Part shown: positions 1-11,945 of the stretch, piece after piece
Layout: the number at the start of each line of letters is the position of its first letter
Numbering within the stretch: the first letter of the stretch is position 1
Assembly (NCBI RefSeq): GCF_905171765.1
Contig: NC_053392.1
Location: forward strand, 369,935,442 to 369,999,441
Source: Bufo bufo
Taxonomy: Eukaryota; Chordata; Amphibia; Anura; Bufonidae
DNA length: 64,000 bases
Reading direction: 5' to 3'
The notes under the pieces: generated by a model
The model's input: only the letters and a program-made list of their open reading frames with translations
What the model was told of the DNA's origin: nothing
The model's database searches: none
Made by a program: the position numbers and the translations under genes

Positions 1-69
1 AATAATGAGACATGGCATTTTGTTTACAATCTGTAATGGACATACAGTTTGATAGTACAGTCTCCATAA

Positions 70-352
70 GAGCTGATGCACACAACAATTTTTTTTGTCT
101 GCATCCTATCCACATTTTTTGCAAGTCAGATGTGTACCCATTCACTTCAATGGGCCCACAAAAGATGCAGACTGCACACCGTGTGCTGTCCACATCCGTA
201 TGTCCGTTCTGTGGAGACCGCAAAAATATAGAACATGTCCTCTTCTTCGTATTACAGACCAGGATAGGACTGTTCCATTATTGCCTGGACATTGCGTTTC
301 CCAAAGAAGGAATGCACATGGCCGATATTCGTGTTTTGCGGATCTGCAATTT
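70..352. repeat. Harbinger-type MITE relic
   Basis: The stretch shares blocks with the palindromic MITEs near 38.7 and 59.3 kb: a GATGCACAC-like end, a 'tgggtccgca'-like internal block, 'gaacatgtcc' and a terminal 'ttttgcggatctgcaat'. Both outer ends are degraded and I cannot place a TSD. Short open frames across it on both strands are by-products of the palindrome. Positions 353-539 hold nothing I recognise. Confidence 0.5.
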
Positions 353-916
353 AAATGATAGTAAATACCTATGATCACAGATAAGAATGTGACCTGGGGG
401 ATATATCAAAGTGATTGCTATAGCAGTAAGGAATTAAATACCACCTCTGATTTTCTCTTTTCTCTCCAGGCATGTACTAAATTGCTATAACTTTTTTAAT
501 AAATCATGATAATGTTATGTAAAGACATAATCATATCTATAGTGCTGAGCGAATCAAAGTCAAACGAATTGACTTTGATCCGAATTTCAGGAAAAATTTT
601 ATTTACTGCGAAGCTGAATATCCTCACAATTTGTGTTAACAATAGTGTTGAGCGAACCCGAACTGTAAAGTTCGGGTCCGTACTGAACTGTAAAGTTCGG
701 GTCTGTACCGAAATTTACGATTTTTGGTACGCGGACCCGAACCTTGATTTTTGCCGGAAAAGTTTGGGTTCGAGTTCGGTGTTCGGGCATTTAATAAAGC
801 TTGTTGAGAGGCTGCAGGGCAGCCAATCAACAAGCTTTTAGAAGCCATCACAGCCATGCCTACTAATGACATGGCTGTGACTGGCCGGTGCATCATGTGA
901 CCCAGCCTCTATATAA

Positions 917-1381
917 GGCCTATTGCACACGGACGTTTTTTTTTCCCGTTTACTGGCCGTTTTTTGCGTTCATTTCAATGGTTCCGCAAAAAAAACGGAA
1001 TGTACTCCGTATGCATTCCGTTTCTGTATTTCCGTTTTTCCGTTCCGTTTTAACATAGAACATGTCCTATTATTGCCCGCAAATCACAGTCCGTGGCTCC
1101 ATTCAAGTCAATGGGTCCGCAAAAAAACGGAACACATACGGAAATGCATCCGTATGTCTTCCGTTTCCGTTCCGTTTTTTGCTGAACCATCTATTGAAAA
1201 TGTTATGCCCAGCCCAATTTTATCTATGTAATTACTGTATACTGTATATGCCATACGGAAAAACGGAACGGAAAAACGGAACAGAAACGGAAACACAACG
1301 GAAACAAAAAACGGAACAATGGATCCGTGAAAAACGGATCGCAAAACACTGAAAAAGCCATACGACCGTGTGCAATAGGCC
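917..1381. mobile_element. Harbinger-type MITE inside hAT 1
   Basis: The inverted ends are GGCCTATTGCACACGG and its complement, flanked by the 3-bp TSD TAA at 914-916 and 1382-1384. The corresponding uninterrupted site in hAT 2 (minus strand near 21.1 kb) reads cctcaatataagct; removing this element and one TAA from hAT 1 gives cctctatataagct. The interior is a long imperfect palindrome rich in runs such as 'aaaaacgga' and has no gene. Confidence 0.9.
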
Positions 1382-1664
1382 TAAGCTGGATCACGTGTAG
1401 CACTGCCCATCAGCTCTCAGTAGTGAAGGGACAGAAAGCAGGCAGCTGAAGTGAGGGACAGTGTTAGTGTGATTTTATTTTTTTATTTTTTTATTATTAT
1501 ATTTTTTTTGTGGGTGCAATATGCCATCTTTGCACCCCTGACACACAAAGATAATCATAAATCTGGCTGTTAATTCTGTGGGTGACCTACAGCGATTTTT
1601 TTTTTTTTGTGGGTGCAATGCAACATTGTACTTTGTACCCACAACACAAAAATAAAAAATTTAA

Positions 1665-2055
1665 TCCGTCTGTTAGTTAGGTGCACGTCATATACCCATT
1701 TATTGCGTGAAGTACACCTGCACTGCATACGTGACAGGGAAAATAATATAGTTAATCCGTCTGTTAGTTAGGTGCACATCATATACCCATTTATTGTGTG
1801 AAGTACACCTGCACTGCATACGCGACAGGGAAATTGATATAGTTAATCCGTCTGTTAGTTAGGTGCGCGTCATATACCCATTAACCATTTATTGTGTGAA
1901 GTACACCTGCACTGCATACGTGACAGGGAAATTGATATAGTTAATCTGTCTGTTAGTTAGGTGCGCGTCATATACCCATTTTTTGTGTGAGGTACACCAA
2001 CACTGCATACGTAGCAGGGAAAATAATATAGTTAATCTGTCTGTTAGTTCAGTGG
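1665..2055 (+). repeat. 91-bp tandem repeat, about four copies
   Basis: Copies begin at 1665, 1756, 1847, 1945 and 2036 with 'tccgtctgttagttaggtg' or a close variant. Spacing is 91, 91, 98 and 91 bp. The array lies between the left end of hAT 1 and its transposase, a position where hAT 2 has an unrelated 78-bp repeat. Positions 1385-1664 are T-rich 5' untranslated sequence. Confidence 0.9.
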
Positions 2056-2068
2056 GTGATCTCAAAGA

Positions 2069-5000
2069 ATGAGGAGATCAACAAATAATGGACGTGGTCC
2101 CGGTCGTGGTGCTGCTGGGGTTGGTGGAGCTCTTGTTGCAGGGAGAGGATGTGGTCGCTCTGTGACAGCTACACGCCCAAATAAAACACCTTCCTCAGGT
2201 GTATGTAGGCGACAGAACGTTCAGCGTTATTTTGTAGGCCCGAATACCGTGTATGAATGGTGAGGCCAGAACAAGTAGAGGTGGTAGTAGATTGGGTTCC
2301 TTCACATTGTCTCCCACCCAGTCCCCTGCTGAAAGCGCAGAATTGGCACCTGCAGCCCACGGGCATCTGTCTTTCACCTCACCCCCTTGCAAATCAGCCA
2401 AGCAGTCTGAGCCCTAAGTCATGCAGCAGTCTCTTATGCTTTTTGATGACTCTGCTGGCAGGGTTTCCGAGGGCCGTCCACATAACCCTGCTCCAGAAGT
2501 AGAAGAGATTGAGTGCACTGATGCCCAACCACTTATGTTTCAGGATGTGGACATGGGAGGACCACCGCAGCACATCTCTGTGCAGACCGGCAAGGAGGGC
2601 GTGGGTGGAAGATAATGTGGAGGATGATGAGGTCCTAGACCCCACATGGAATCAAGGTCATGCGAGTGACGTGTGCAGTTCGGAGGAAGAGGTGGTGGTC
2701 ACATAGCACCAGCCGCACAGCAAAAGAGGGAGCAGTGTGCAAAAGCAGAGTGGCCGTCCCTAGCCAGTAGGGCTGCTACTGCCCAGCGCACCCAGGGACT
2801 GAGCACACCAAAGCCAGCTCCAAGGAGTTCCCTGTCATGGCAGTTCTTCAGACAATGTGCTGACGACAAAACGCGAGTGGTTTGCACACTGTGCAATCAG
2901 AGCCTGAAGCAAGGCATAAACCTGAGCACCACCTGCTTGACCAGGCATCTAAATGCAAAGCACGAGCTGCAGTGGAGTAAACACCAATAAAACCACGAAA
3001 GATCTCAGCACCACTTTACCACCAACGAGTGGGCCTCCATGCAGGATGTGTGTGCTGTGCTGCGCTGTTTCGAGTACTCCACCAACATGGCCAGTTGGTC
3101 CCTCTTCTGCTGCAGTCTCGGCCTCTTCATCCCCCTCTGGAGTGACAGGTGCTGCCACCCCGCAAACAGATGATGTAGCAGCAACGCCACTATGTCTGTC
3201 ACCAAGCATCTCCACAATGTCCCATGGAAGCGTTCAACTGTTCATGTCCCAAACAATGGAGAGAAAAAGGAAGTACACCCCTACCCACCCCCGATTCCTG
3301 ACCCTGAATGACAGCATTTCAAAATTCCTGGCCTTTGAAATGCTGTCATTCTGTCTGGTGGAGACGGAGACTTTTAAAAAACTTATGGGGGTGGCTGTCC
3401 CATGGTACGTGGTTCCCAGCCGCCACTACTTTTCCATGTGAGCCACCCCCACCCTGCACAACCAAGTGGCGGACAAAATTAGGTGTACACTGTGCAACGC
3501 CATCTGTGGCAAGGTCCACATAACCACCGATACGTGGACCAGTAAGCACCAGCAGGGACGTTATATCTCCCTAACTGCACACTGGGTAAATGCAGTGGCG
3601 GCTGATCCTGAGGCGAATAGCAGTTTGGCGCATGTCCTTCCGCCACCGTGGATTGCAGGACATTTCTCTTTTCCTCCTGTTGCTGCCTCCTCCTACTCCG
3701 CTTTTTCCTCTACCGCCTCCTCATCTGGTCAGCATAACACCTTTTCCACCAACTTCAGCACAGCCAGGGGGAAATGACAGCAGGCTGTTTTGAAACTCAT
3801 CTGTTTGGGGGAAAAACCCCACACTGTGCAGGAGCTGTGGACGGGAATGGAACAACAGACCGATGAGTGGTTGGTGCCACTGAGCCTCAAGCCCGGCCTG
3901 GTGATGTGAGATAATAGGCGAAATCTCATAGCAGCTCTGGGCCTAGCTTGGCGCATGTGCTGAATTTGGTGGTACAGAGGTTCCTTGAAAAATTATCCCT
4001 ATATGTCAGAGCTGCTGCAGAAAGTGCAGTCCGTGTTTCCGCGCTTTCGGCGTTCTCATCCTGCTGCTGCTCGCCTGTCTGCACTGCAGCATAACTTCGA
4101 CCTTCCTGCTCACCGCCTCATATGCGACATTCCCACAAGGTGGAACTCCACCTTGCACATGCTGGAGAGACTGTTTCAGTTTCAGCTGCAGCATGCACGG
4201 TGAGTTGCTCTGCGGAACAGCACCACTTCACCACCAACGAGTGGGCCTCCATGCAGGACGTCTGTGCCATGTTGCGCTGTTTCGAGTACTCCACCAACAT
4301 GACGCAGTCCTCAGCTTTACTGTCCCACTTCTATGTCTCCTTGAAAAAACACTTCGGGCAATGATGGAAGAGTATGTGGCACAGGAGGAAGAGGAGTAGG
4401 AAGAGGGATCATTTCCACGGTTATCAACAGAGGCCAGGTACACAATTGTCCAGTGGCACAGTTCTGGAGGAGGAGGAGGATGATGAGGAGGAACCGTGTT
4501 CTCAGCAGGGTGGCACCCAAAGCAACTCATGTCATCACTGGAGCATGCCCACAGAGGACAGGTTGTCGTTGCCTCTGGGCAGCTTGGCACACATGAGCGA
4601 CTACATGCTGCAGTGCCTGCGCAATGACCGCCGAGTTAGCCACATTCTAACTCGTGCTGATTATTGGGTGGCCACCCTGCTGGATCCCCGCTACAAGGAC
4701 AACGTGCCATCCTTAATTCCGTCACTGGAGCATGATCGGAAGAGGCGCGAGTACAACACGCTGCTGATGGCATTCCCACCTGACACTGGGGGCTCAGTGG
4801 AAGCACAAGGCAAAGGCTGAGGAGAAGGAAGAGGTCGCCAACGCAGCTGGGGCACTGCCCGCACCTCAGAAGGGAGGGTTAGCATGACCGAAATGTGGAA
4901 AAGCTTTGTTAGCACACCACAACAACCAGCACCACCAGCTGATATGGAATGTCTTAGCAGGAGGCAGCATTTCAGCAACATGGTGGAACAATGTGTGTGC

Positions 5001-5150
5001 ACACGCCTACACGTACTGACTGATGGGTCTGCCTCATTCAACTTCTGTGTCTCCAAATTGGGCACATGGCCTGAGCTTGCCCTTTATGCCTTGGAGGTGC
5101 TGGCCTGCCCTGCAGCCAGTGTATTGTCCAAATGTGTGTGTTCAGCATAG
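2069..5150 (+). pseudogene. hAT transposase with BED zinc finger, decayed
   Basis: Recognisable blocks in order: an Arg/Gly-rich N-terminus (2069-2220); a BED-type finger in 2830-2990 (FFRQCADDKTRVVCTLC followed by TRHLNAKH); an early catalytic-core segment with ITTDTWTS near 3520, where the Asp is the expected first catalytic residue; CDIPTRWNSTLHML near 4120-4165; and LLDPRYKD near 4680-4710. The C-terminal dimerisation segment WPELALYALEVLACPAASV is near 5065-5120. Reading passes through several frames with internal stops, so no full-length protein is possible. An 85-bp copy of a downstream part of the gene is inserted near 3006. Best match by memory is ZBED4-like hAT transposases; it is not a host gene, because it lies between transposon ends with a TSD. 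Confidence 0.85.
3006..3090 (+). repeat. Displaced copy of a downstream transposase segment
   Basis: About 85 bp here nearly repeat 4218-4301, sharing 'accaacgagtgggcctccat' and 'cgagtactccaccaacatg'. In hAT 2 the upstream position instead encodes an Ala/Ser-rich linker after the BED finger. The downstream copy encodes the segment with the C-terminal catalytic Glu region (CFEYSTNM), so the upstream copy is the displaced one. Confidence 0.85.
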
Positions 5151-6091
5151 CAGGGGGGGGGGAAGTGATCATAGACAAGCGCAGCCGCCTGTCCACAGCC
5201 AATACCCAGCCATTGTTATACTTCAGCGCACTTTCTCTTTGTTTTCTTTTTTATATTTCCCAATGTGAAAATAGTGTTGACTACCTACTCCTTCTCCACC
5301 ACCGCTTCCACCTAAACCACCACGTCCACCGCCTCCTAAACCTCCTACTCCACTTTGACCTCTGCCTCCTAGTTCAAGATCATAATTTTTTACTTTTTAA
5401 AAAAAATTCTATGGTATTTTAATTCATTTCCCTATCCACATTTGTTTTCAGGGCAATTGTCCTGCTCTTATTCCTATTTTGCTTCCTTTTGCAGCCCTCT
5501 TGCCCTTTCTATGAATTTTTTAGAGCTATTTTAGTGCCCCAAAGTTTGGGTCCCCATTGACTTCAATGGGGTTCAAGGTCAAGTTCAGGTCCCGAACCCG
5601 AACTTTGCGGCGAAGTTCGGCCGAACCCGGCGAACCCGAACTTCCAGGTGTTCGCTCAACCCTAGTTAACAAATAAATTTTCCTTGAAATGGTGGTAAAA
5701 ACAAAAAAGATACATGCTGACATCACCCATTTGTGCACGAAGAGGCCGTCGTAGCCATCTTGATTGATTATACCGCGTAAAATCTCACGAGGGGAGGCGT
5801 ATGATGTCACCACATCAGCCCACCTCACCACGTGAGATTTCGCCTCTACGGCCTCTATGTTTGCAAATGGATAAGGTGAGTATTTTTTTTTACCCTGATT
5901 AACCCCTGAAAGGCAGCAATGAACACGGCATCTGAGGGATTCAATGATGGGGGGTGGAGCAATTGCCGTTCCCCGTCATTGCTTCCACTACATACAAGAA
6001 ATGCGCTTCGTGACAAATCAAATTTCTTTGTGAAATTTGGTGAAGCAGCCAAATCGAATTTTTCATAACTTCGCTCATCACTACATATCTG

Positions 6092-6744
6092 CCAATAGTA
6101 GCTACTAATAGTATTGCAGAACTATCCTTTAAACTGTCCCACAACTGCTGTAGTCTGTGCTAATTTTCTGTAGTTTTAGGGTTCTCCCAGTGAAATGGGA
6201 TTGGCTTAAATGCACTGTGCCAAGAAGACCCTCTATGACATATTTACTTTTTTATTTTTATATATTACTATATAATAATAAACTTTTAAAATTAAGTAAG
6301 CAATGTCAGATAACACTATCGATAGCCATAGACCATAGCAAAGGCCCCAAAACAATAACACATATAGTGTTATATTAAAAAAATAATAAAGTTAGATTAT
6401 GGGAAATCAATATTAGGATTACATTTTTTTTTTAAATGTACCCTTGCAAAGTCCTTTATTATTGGGAAAAAAATATATACGGTACATAATTGATATCTAC
6501 ACATCCTTAATAAAATGCACAGTAAAAGGAACACATTATGTAATCTGACAAAGTAAACACTGTAAAAATAAAAGAGAAAATATAACGCTAGAATTGTTGT
6601 TTTTCTTGTCCTCCCTGTCTCACAAATAATAGAATAACAAGTGATAAAAAATTTATATGTATCCCAAACAGCAGATTAAGTGCATCATAGGCCAGGGGCT
6701 ATTTCCCCTGACATCTTCCCTTCTGTGTTCCGCCACATAGTTAT
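6092..6744. other. No gene seen
   Basis: AT-rich sequence with only short open frames on either strand. I see no transposon ends, RNA gene or tandem repeat that I can support. Confidence 0.6.
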
Positions 6745-6915
6745 TTTTTTCATACAGCCACATCACAAATGTACCCTAACTGTATCCTGTGTACCACCAC
6801 ATATAACACAGTGATAAATCTCTGAGTACAGATCATGTAGTAGATGTCACCTGCAGTCCTATGTAACACCACAGATAACATAGTGATAAATCTCTCAGGG
6901 CAGAAAACGTAGAGG
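6745..6915. repeat. Fragment of the 29.9-31.0 kb hAT family
   Basis: The block 'agatgtcacctgcagtccta' followed by 'gtaacaccac' and 'gtgataa...ctctga' is shared with 29960-30040 inside the CAGTGGCGTAG-ended hAT element. Two related sub-blocks occur here about 60 bp apart. The ends are missing. Confidence 0.55.
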
Positions 6916-7129
6916 ATACCCCAACATGGCCTATGCCTTGTGAACCAGTGTTGGGTAAGTTAGGTCTTCAGGAGGAGGACTTTCTCTGCTAAGCTCAATG
7001 CTAGTATTACCTCCTCCCTCTTGCCACACTGCTGCTTTTAATCTGGCTGGAAAAATAGGAGGACATAGCAGGAGGAGGCGGCACCGATTTGAGCCTTGCA
7101 CAGAATGTACTGACGATTATTAATTAACT

Positions 7130-7636
7130 TTGTGACAAATTATTTAGTCACGAAGCACATCTTTTTGTAAGTAGTGGGTGCAATGACAGGGAGCTGTGAT
7201 AACGCCGCACCCCGTCATTGTACCCCTGATGATTGCGGCATCTGAGTGTAGAAACAGTGTGAAATTAATTAAAGAAAAAAATGTAATCAAACTTACCGCA
7301 TCCATTTGCTCGCGACGGGCTGGCTGTCGCCATCTTGCTTGAAGATCTGGCGCAAACTCTCACGCGGTGCAAGATTACGTCATCACGCCGCCCGACATGG
7401 TGAAGTCACACGTCACCACGCACGGAATTTCGGCCGAGATCTTCAATCAAGATGGAGGCTGGCGGCCCATCATGAGCAAATGGAGGAGGTAAGAATGATT
7501 TTTTTTGTTTTCTATACTATTTCAGGTTAAATCGATTTGCTTACACGAAGCACAAGGAAACTCTGCTTCGAGTGTCGAATCTAATTTATCCTGAAATTCG
7601 GATCGAATTCCACTTCGTGGGATTCGATCATCTCTA
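7130..7636. repeat. hAT-type MITE, left end degraded
   Basis: The right end reads ATTCGATCATCTCTA, the complement of a TAGAGATGA-type hAT terminus. The interior has opposed blocks ('atccatttgctcgcgac' at 7301 and 'atgagcaaatgga' at 7471, 'cgccatcttg' and 'caagatgg') that fold back on each other. The layout matches the interior of the outer MITE at 5690-5870. No left terminus or TSD is visible. Confidence 0.6.
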
Positions 7637-7950
7637 GTTAGGACATTATATAACATGAGCACTGTTGTGTGGTCATTGTGGGCAGTAAGGAAGTTTAGCA
7701 ATCAGTGAGGCAGTAGAAAAATTGTGTGCTTGTAACACTGCTGCTGTGGCTGTGCTTGGTGTAATATGGGTGTTTTGGGGGGCAGGCCCCACAGAAATGC
7801 TGCTGCCCCAAACATCTCTTTTATGATCTGCTATGAGTGTACATGTGGTAAATTCAGTTGATTGGACATGTTTTGGAAAGGCGACAAAATAGTAAAAGTA
7901 TTGTGGTTCCGCGCGATGCTATCTCACACTATTCAACACCATAAACAGAA

Positions 7951-9636
7951 GTGGCCTGTATTGTTTTCAAGTATGTACATGCATACCTGCTTCAACTTCG
8001 TTGTGTTTCCTTTGCGCATGCAAAAGGAAACAAAAAAGAGGTGGAATTTGTTGAAATTAAACATCCGAGAATTGCAGCCTTTTATCACAACCCAAAAATA
8101 CATAAGAATACAAATGAACCATCTGGGAGACCCATCATATCTGGTATAGAGTGTTTAACCAGTAATCTATCTAGATACGTTAATTTCCATTTACAACCGT
8201 GTGCTCAAACATTACCAACATACTTGAAAGATATTAAACACATACTGCAAATATTGAATGAAATAGAATAGAAAGCACATTACATTATTGGTACATTGGA
8301 TGTCAAATCCCTGTATACCATTCTAGAAAATAAGAAAGGAAAGCTACTAGAGAGGGGTCGTTGATCCAGGGAGTTATCTAATTGCCTGAATGGAATCGGG
8401 AAGGAATTTTTTCACCCTTAAGTGGGGAAAATTGGCTTGTACCTAACAGTTTTTTTTTTGCCTTCCTCTGGATCAACTTGCAGGATAACAGGCTGAACTA
8501 CAAGGACAAATGTCTATGTTACTATGACAGCAAAATACTTCCTAGAAAAACAGGGAGAATTACCCAGAGAACATATTGATTTTATAGGGGATTGTATAAT
8601 GTTAATTTTAAAGAAAAATTATTTTATCCTTGAAGAAAAATTTAACAGCAGTGGGGTACTGCGATAAGGACGAGATTCGCACCGGGGTTGGCAAACTTGT
8701 ATGTGGAACTTGAAACCATCCACCCCAATGGTGAGGTCTCGACGAATCTCGTCCTCTGGAAACGTTTTATAGATGACGTGATTTTTAATGAAATAAATAA
8801 AAATTTATTTTATCTAGAATTTACGCCAACATTTAGCACAAGGGAGATCAACTTCCTAGATTTGACCATTTACATAGTGGAAAATGGAATATGCACCAAA
8901 ACTTATAATAAACCAACAGATGTGAATAGTTTTATTTCTCGAGACAGCTGTTATCTCCCCCAATGGTTGGAGAACATACCAAAAAGTCAATATATGCGAA
9001 TAAAAAGGAATTGCACAAAATGGGAGAAGCAGAGATATTGCAACATAAATTTGAAGCCAAAGGGTATAACAGGGACAAATTGATAGAACAAAAAATGGAA
9101 ATGGCTGATTTGGAAAGGCAGGAGTTATTCAAGAATAAAAAAATGTGAAGGTAAAAGAGAGAATAATGAGGGAGAGCATTTTGAAATGCCACCAATAATT
9201 ACATAGTATAACTGCCAGGCTAAGATGTTTGAAAATATAATAAAAAAAACACTGGGACATCCTGAAAGAAGGTAAAACAATAGGTGATTATATCCCAAAA
9301 GTTCCAAAATGTATATATACGAAATCCAGGAATGTGGGAAACATAGTAGCACCATCAAACAAATGTGTGAATATGCAAGGCAATATCACTGAAGTAAAAC
9401 AAGTAATAAAAGGTTTCTTCCCATGTGTGGTATGTAAAAAGTTGAAAACAACCAAAAAAATTCGGGAAAAAACACAAGTGCAAAATAGTGAAGGCACAAA
9501 CGTGTATTACATAAGAGATTACATCACATGTAAAAGCCGAGGAGTCATCTATTCATTAACGTGTCCCTGTAACAAAATATACATCGGACATACTAAAAGA
9601 GCTCTTAATAAAGGAGTGGGGGAACATATTTATAAT
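7951..9636 (+). pseudogene. PLE reverse transcriptase and GIY-YIG nuclease, main part
   Basis: Blocks in order: IAAFYHNPKIHKNTNEPSGR then PIISGI (8080-8150), the upstream PLE RT signature; TLDVKSLYT near 8292-8318, holding the first catalytic Asp of the palm; GTAIRTRFAPGLANLYVE near 8655-8710 (family usually GTAMG); KRFIDDV near 8760-8780 with the paired catalytic Asp; NFLDLTIYI near 8850; then CKSRGVIYSLTCPCNKIYIG near 9531-9590, the GIY-YIG nuclease start with two Cys in CPC as in Neptune-type PLEs. Several frame changes and a repeat insertion at 8364-8527 break it. The protein would prime reverse transcription at nicked DNA. The C-terminus lies beyond hAT 2, at 21353. Confidence 0.8.
8364..8527 (+). 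repeat. SINE/LINE-tail repeat inserted in the PLE
   Basis: The block runs from 'gttgatccagg' through 'gccttcctctggatcaact' and 'aggataacaggctgaact' to 'atgttactatg'. Part of it recurs in reverse complement at 50409-50507. Its tail of ATGTTACTAT units is typical of a very common frog interspersed repeat. It separates two adjacent RT motifs of the PLE. Confidence 0.7.
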
Positions 9637-9924
9637 TAGAGTTGAGCGAACACCTGGATGTTCGGGTTCGAGAAGTTCGGCCGAACTTCCCGGAAATGTT
9701 CGGGTTCGGGTTCGGGATCCGAACCCGACCCGAACTTCGTCCCGAACCCCATTGAAGTCAATAGGGACCCGAACTTTTTCGGCACTAAAGAGGCTGTAAA
9801 ACAGCCCAGGAAAGAGCTAGAGGGCTGCAAAAGGCAGCAACATGTAGGTAAATCCCCTGCAAACAAATGTGGATAGGGAAATGAATAAAAAAAAAATAAT
9901 AATTTGCCAATATCAATTGGACAG

Positions 9925-11408
9925 AGGTCCCATAGCAGAGAATCTGGCTTCACGTCAGCAGAGAATCAGTCTCTTCATGCCATAGCAGAGAATCAGTCTT
10001 CATGTCATAGCAGAGAATCAGGCTTCACGTCACCCACCACTGGAACAGGCCACTGTCACACATTTAGGCCCTGGCACCCAGACAGAGGAGAGAGGTCCCG
10101 TAACAGAGAATCTAGCTTCATGTCAGCACAGAATCAGTCTTCATGTCATAGCAGAGAATCAGGCTTCACGTCACCCACCACTGGAACAGGCCACTGTCAC
10201 ATATTTAGGCCCCGGCACCCAGACAGAGGAGAGAGGTCCCGTAACAGAGAATCTGGCTTCATGTCAGCACAGAATCAGTCTTCATGTCATAGCAGAGAAT
10301 CAGGCTTCACGTCACCCACCACTGGAACAGGCCACTGTCACATATTTAGGCCCAGGCACCCAGGCAGAGGAGAGAGGTCGCATAACAGAGAATCTGGCTT
10401 CATGTCAGCAGAGAATCAGTCTTCATGTCATAGCAGAGAATCAGGCTTCACGTCACCCACCACTGGAACAGGCCACTGTCACATATTTAGGCCCAGGCAC
10501 CCAGGCAGAGGAGAGAGGTCCCGTAACAGAGAATCTGGCTTCATGTCAGCACAGAATCAGTCTTCATGTCATAGCAGAGAATCAGGCTTCACGTCACCCA
10601 CCACTGGAACAGGCCACTGTCACATATTTGGGCCCCGGCACCCAGACAGAGGAGAGAGGTCCCGTAACAGAGAATCTGGCTTCATGTCAGCAGAGAATCA
10701 GTCTTCATGTCATAGCAGAGAATCAGGCTTTACGTCACCCACCACTGGAACAGGCCACAGTCACATATTTAGGCCCCGGCACCCAGACAGAGGAGAGAGG
10801 TCCCGTAACAGAGAATCTGACTTCATGTCAGCACAGAATCAGTCTTCATGTCATAGCAGAGAATCAGGCTTCACGTCACCCACCACTGGAACAGGCCACT
10901 GTCACATATTTAGGCCCCGGCACCCAGACAGAGGAGAGAGGTCCCGTAACAGAGAATCTGGCTTCATGTCAGCACAGAATCAGTCTTCATGTCATAGCAG
11001 AGAATCAGGCTTCACGTCATCCACCACTGGAACAGGCCACTGTCACATATTTAGGCCCCGGCACCCAGACAGAGGAGAGAGGTCCCGTAACAGAGAATCT
11101 GGCTTCATGTCAGCACAGAATCAGTCTTCATGTCATAGCAGAGAATCAGGCTTCACGTCACCCACCACTGGAACAGGCCACTGTCACATATTTAGGCCCC
11201 GACACCCAGACAGAGGAGAGAGGTCCCGTAACAGAGAATCTGGCTTCATGTCAGCACAGAATCAGTCTTCATGTCATAGCAGAGAATCAGGCTTCACGTC
11301 ACCCACCACTGGAACAGGCCACTGTCACATATTTCGGCCCCGGCACCCAGACAGAGGAGAGAGGTCCCGTAACAGAGAATCTGGCTTCATGTCAGCACAG
11401 AATCAGTC
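9925..11408. repeat. 141-bp minisatellite, about ten copies
   Basis: The block 'cccaccactggaacaggcc' recurs about every 141 bp from 10032 to 11300. Copies differ by scattered substitutions. Each unit contains the sub-repeat 'agagaatcnggcttca' two or three times. Because 141 is 47 codons, a 532-codon frame stays open on the plus strand (9904-11502), but it runs from hAT end sequence into an LTR and I do not call it a gene. The array resumes at 16721 beyond the chromovirus. Confidence 0.93.
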
Positions 11409-11945
11409 TGTCACGGATGGTGTACAGGAAACAAGACAATGCCATATAAACAATGTCTCTCTGGATCCACAACTAAGGAACAAAGGGAGACCCCTGCAAT
11501 AGACCTGCCGCTCTCCCTCACTGCTCAGCCTATGCGAACACCCAAAGGTGGATGGCAGCATATCCACGTTCCTCGGCTATCTATTACCTGAAGACCCTAC
11601 AATAGTGAAGGGACACGACCACCGGCTCCCTACACTGACACGGAGGGAGTCAGGGTCACCTGGATCCAGAAAAGACAAAATCATAAATACATAAACAGCA
11701 CTTATCTTGCAGACGACTGACGACTGGGAACTGGGAACTGGGAACAGCATGCACACACACTCCAGGAAGTTGTATCAGCCGCACACTACTGCATTATGGG
11801 GAGGAACTTAAAGGGTAGCAATCAGTCCAACTGCATGACAGCTGAGATAGACTAACGAGATGAGAAACTAAACCAAAACAAAGAAATTCAAGGAGGAGGA
11901 TCTGAGAAGCTCCTGTGAGCGCTTCTCAGCTGTCTGGCTGTGACA
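11409..11945 (-). repeat. 3' LTR of the chromovirus
   Basis: 537 bp, bounded by TG and CA, preceded on the coding strand by the purine run at 11946-11960. The last 19 codons and the stop of Gag-Pol lie inside this LTR. Confidence 0.95.

Larger units (their letters stand above)
643..5664 (+). mobile_element. hAT transposon 1 (BED-finger type), nearly full length
   Basis: The ends are TAGTGTTGAGCGAACCCGAA at left and CGCTCAACCCTA at right. A perfect 8-bp TSD, GTTAACAA, flanks the element at 635-642 and 5665-5672. A 465-bp Harbinger MITE sits in the 5' untranslated part, a 91-bp tandem repeat precedes the coding region, and a decayed transposase occupies 2069-5150. The terminal 270 bp match the left end of hAT 2 (9637-9915) in reverse complement, so the two are one family. 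Length is about 4.5 kb without the nested MITE. Confidence 0.92.
540..6083. mobile_element. Outer hAT-type MITE (host of hAT 1)
   Basis: The left end reads TAGTGCTGAGCGAA and the right end is the reverse complement of TAGTGATGAGCGAA. The flanking 8-mers are CATATCTA (532-539) and CATATCTG (6084-6091), 7 of 8 identical, as expected for an old hAT insertion. Without the larger hAT at 643-5664 this MITE is only about 0.5 kb and has no coding capacity. A related, partly degraded element lies at 7130-7636. Confidence 0.85.

Noticed and set aside
2069..5150. A host ZBED-type gene
   Set aside because: The reading frame is broken repeatedly and lies between hAT ends with a perfect TSD.
6958..7644. 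A hAT TSD GTTAGGTC/GTTAGGAC around 7130-7636
   Set aside because: No hAT terminus follows the left 8-mer, so the match is probably chance.
9904..11502. A 532-codon open frame with a 47-residue repeat
   Set aside because: The 141-bp minisatellite keeps the frame open by arithmetic. The frame begins in hAT end sequence and ends in an LTR, and a second frame over 10628-11449 is open for the same reason.
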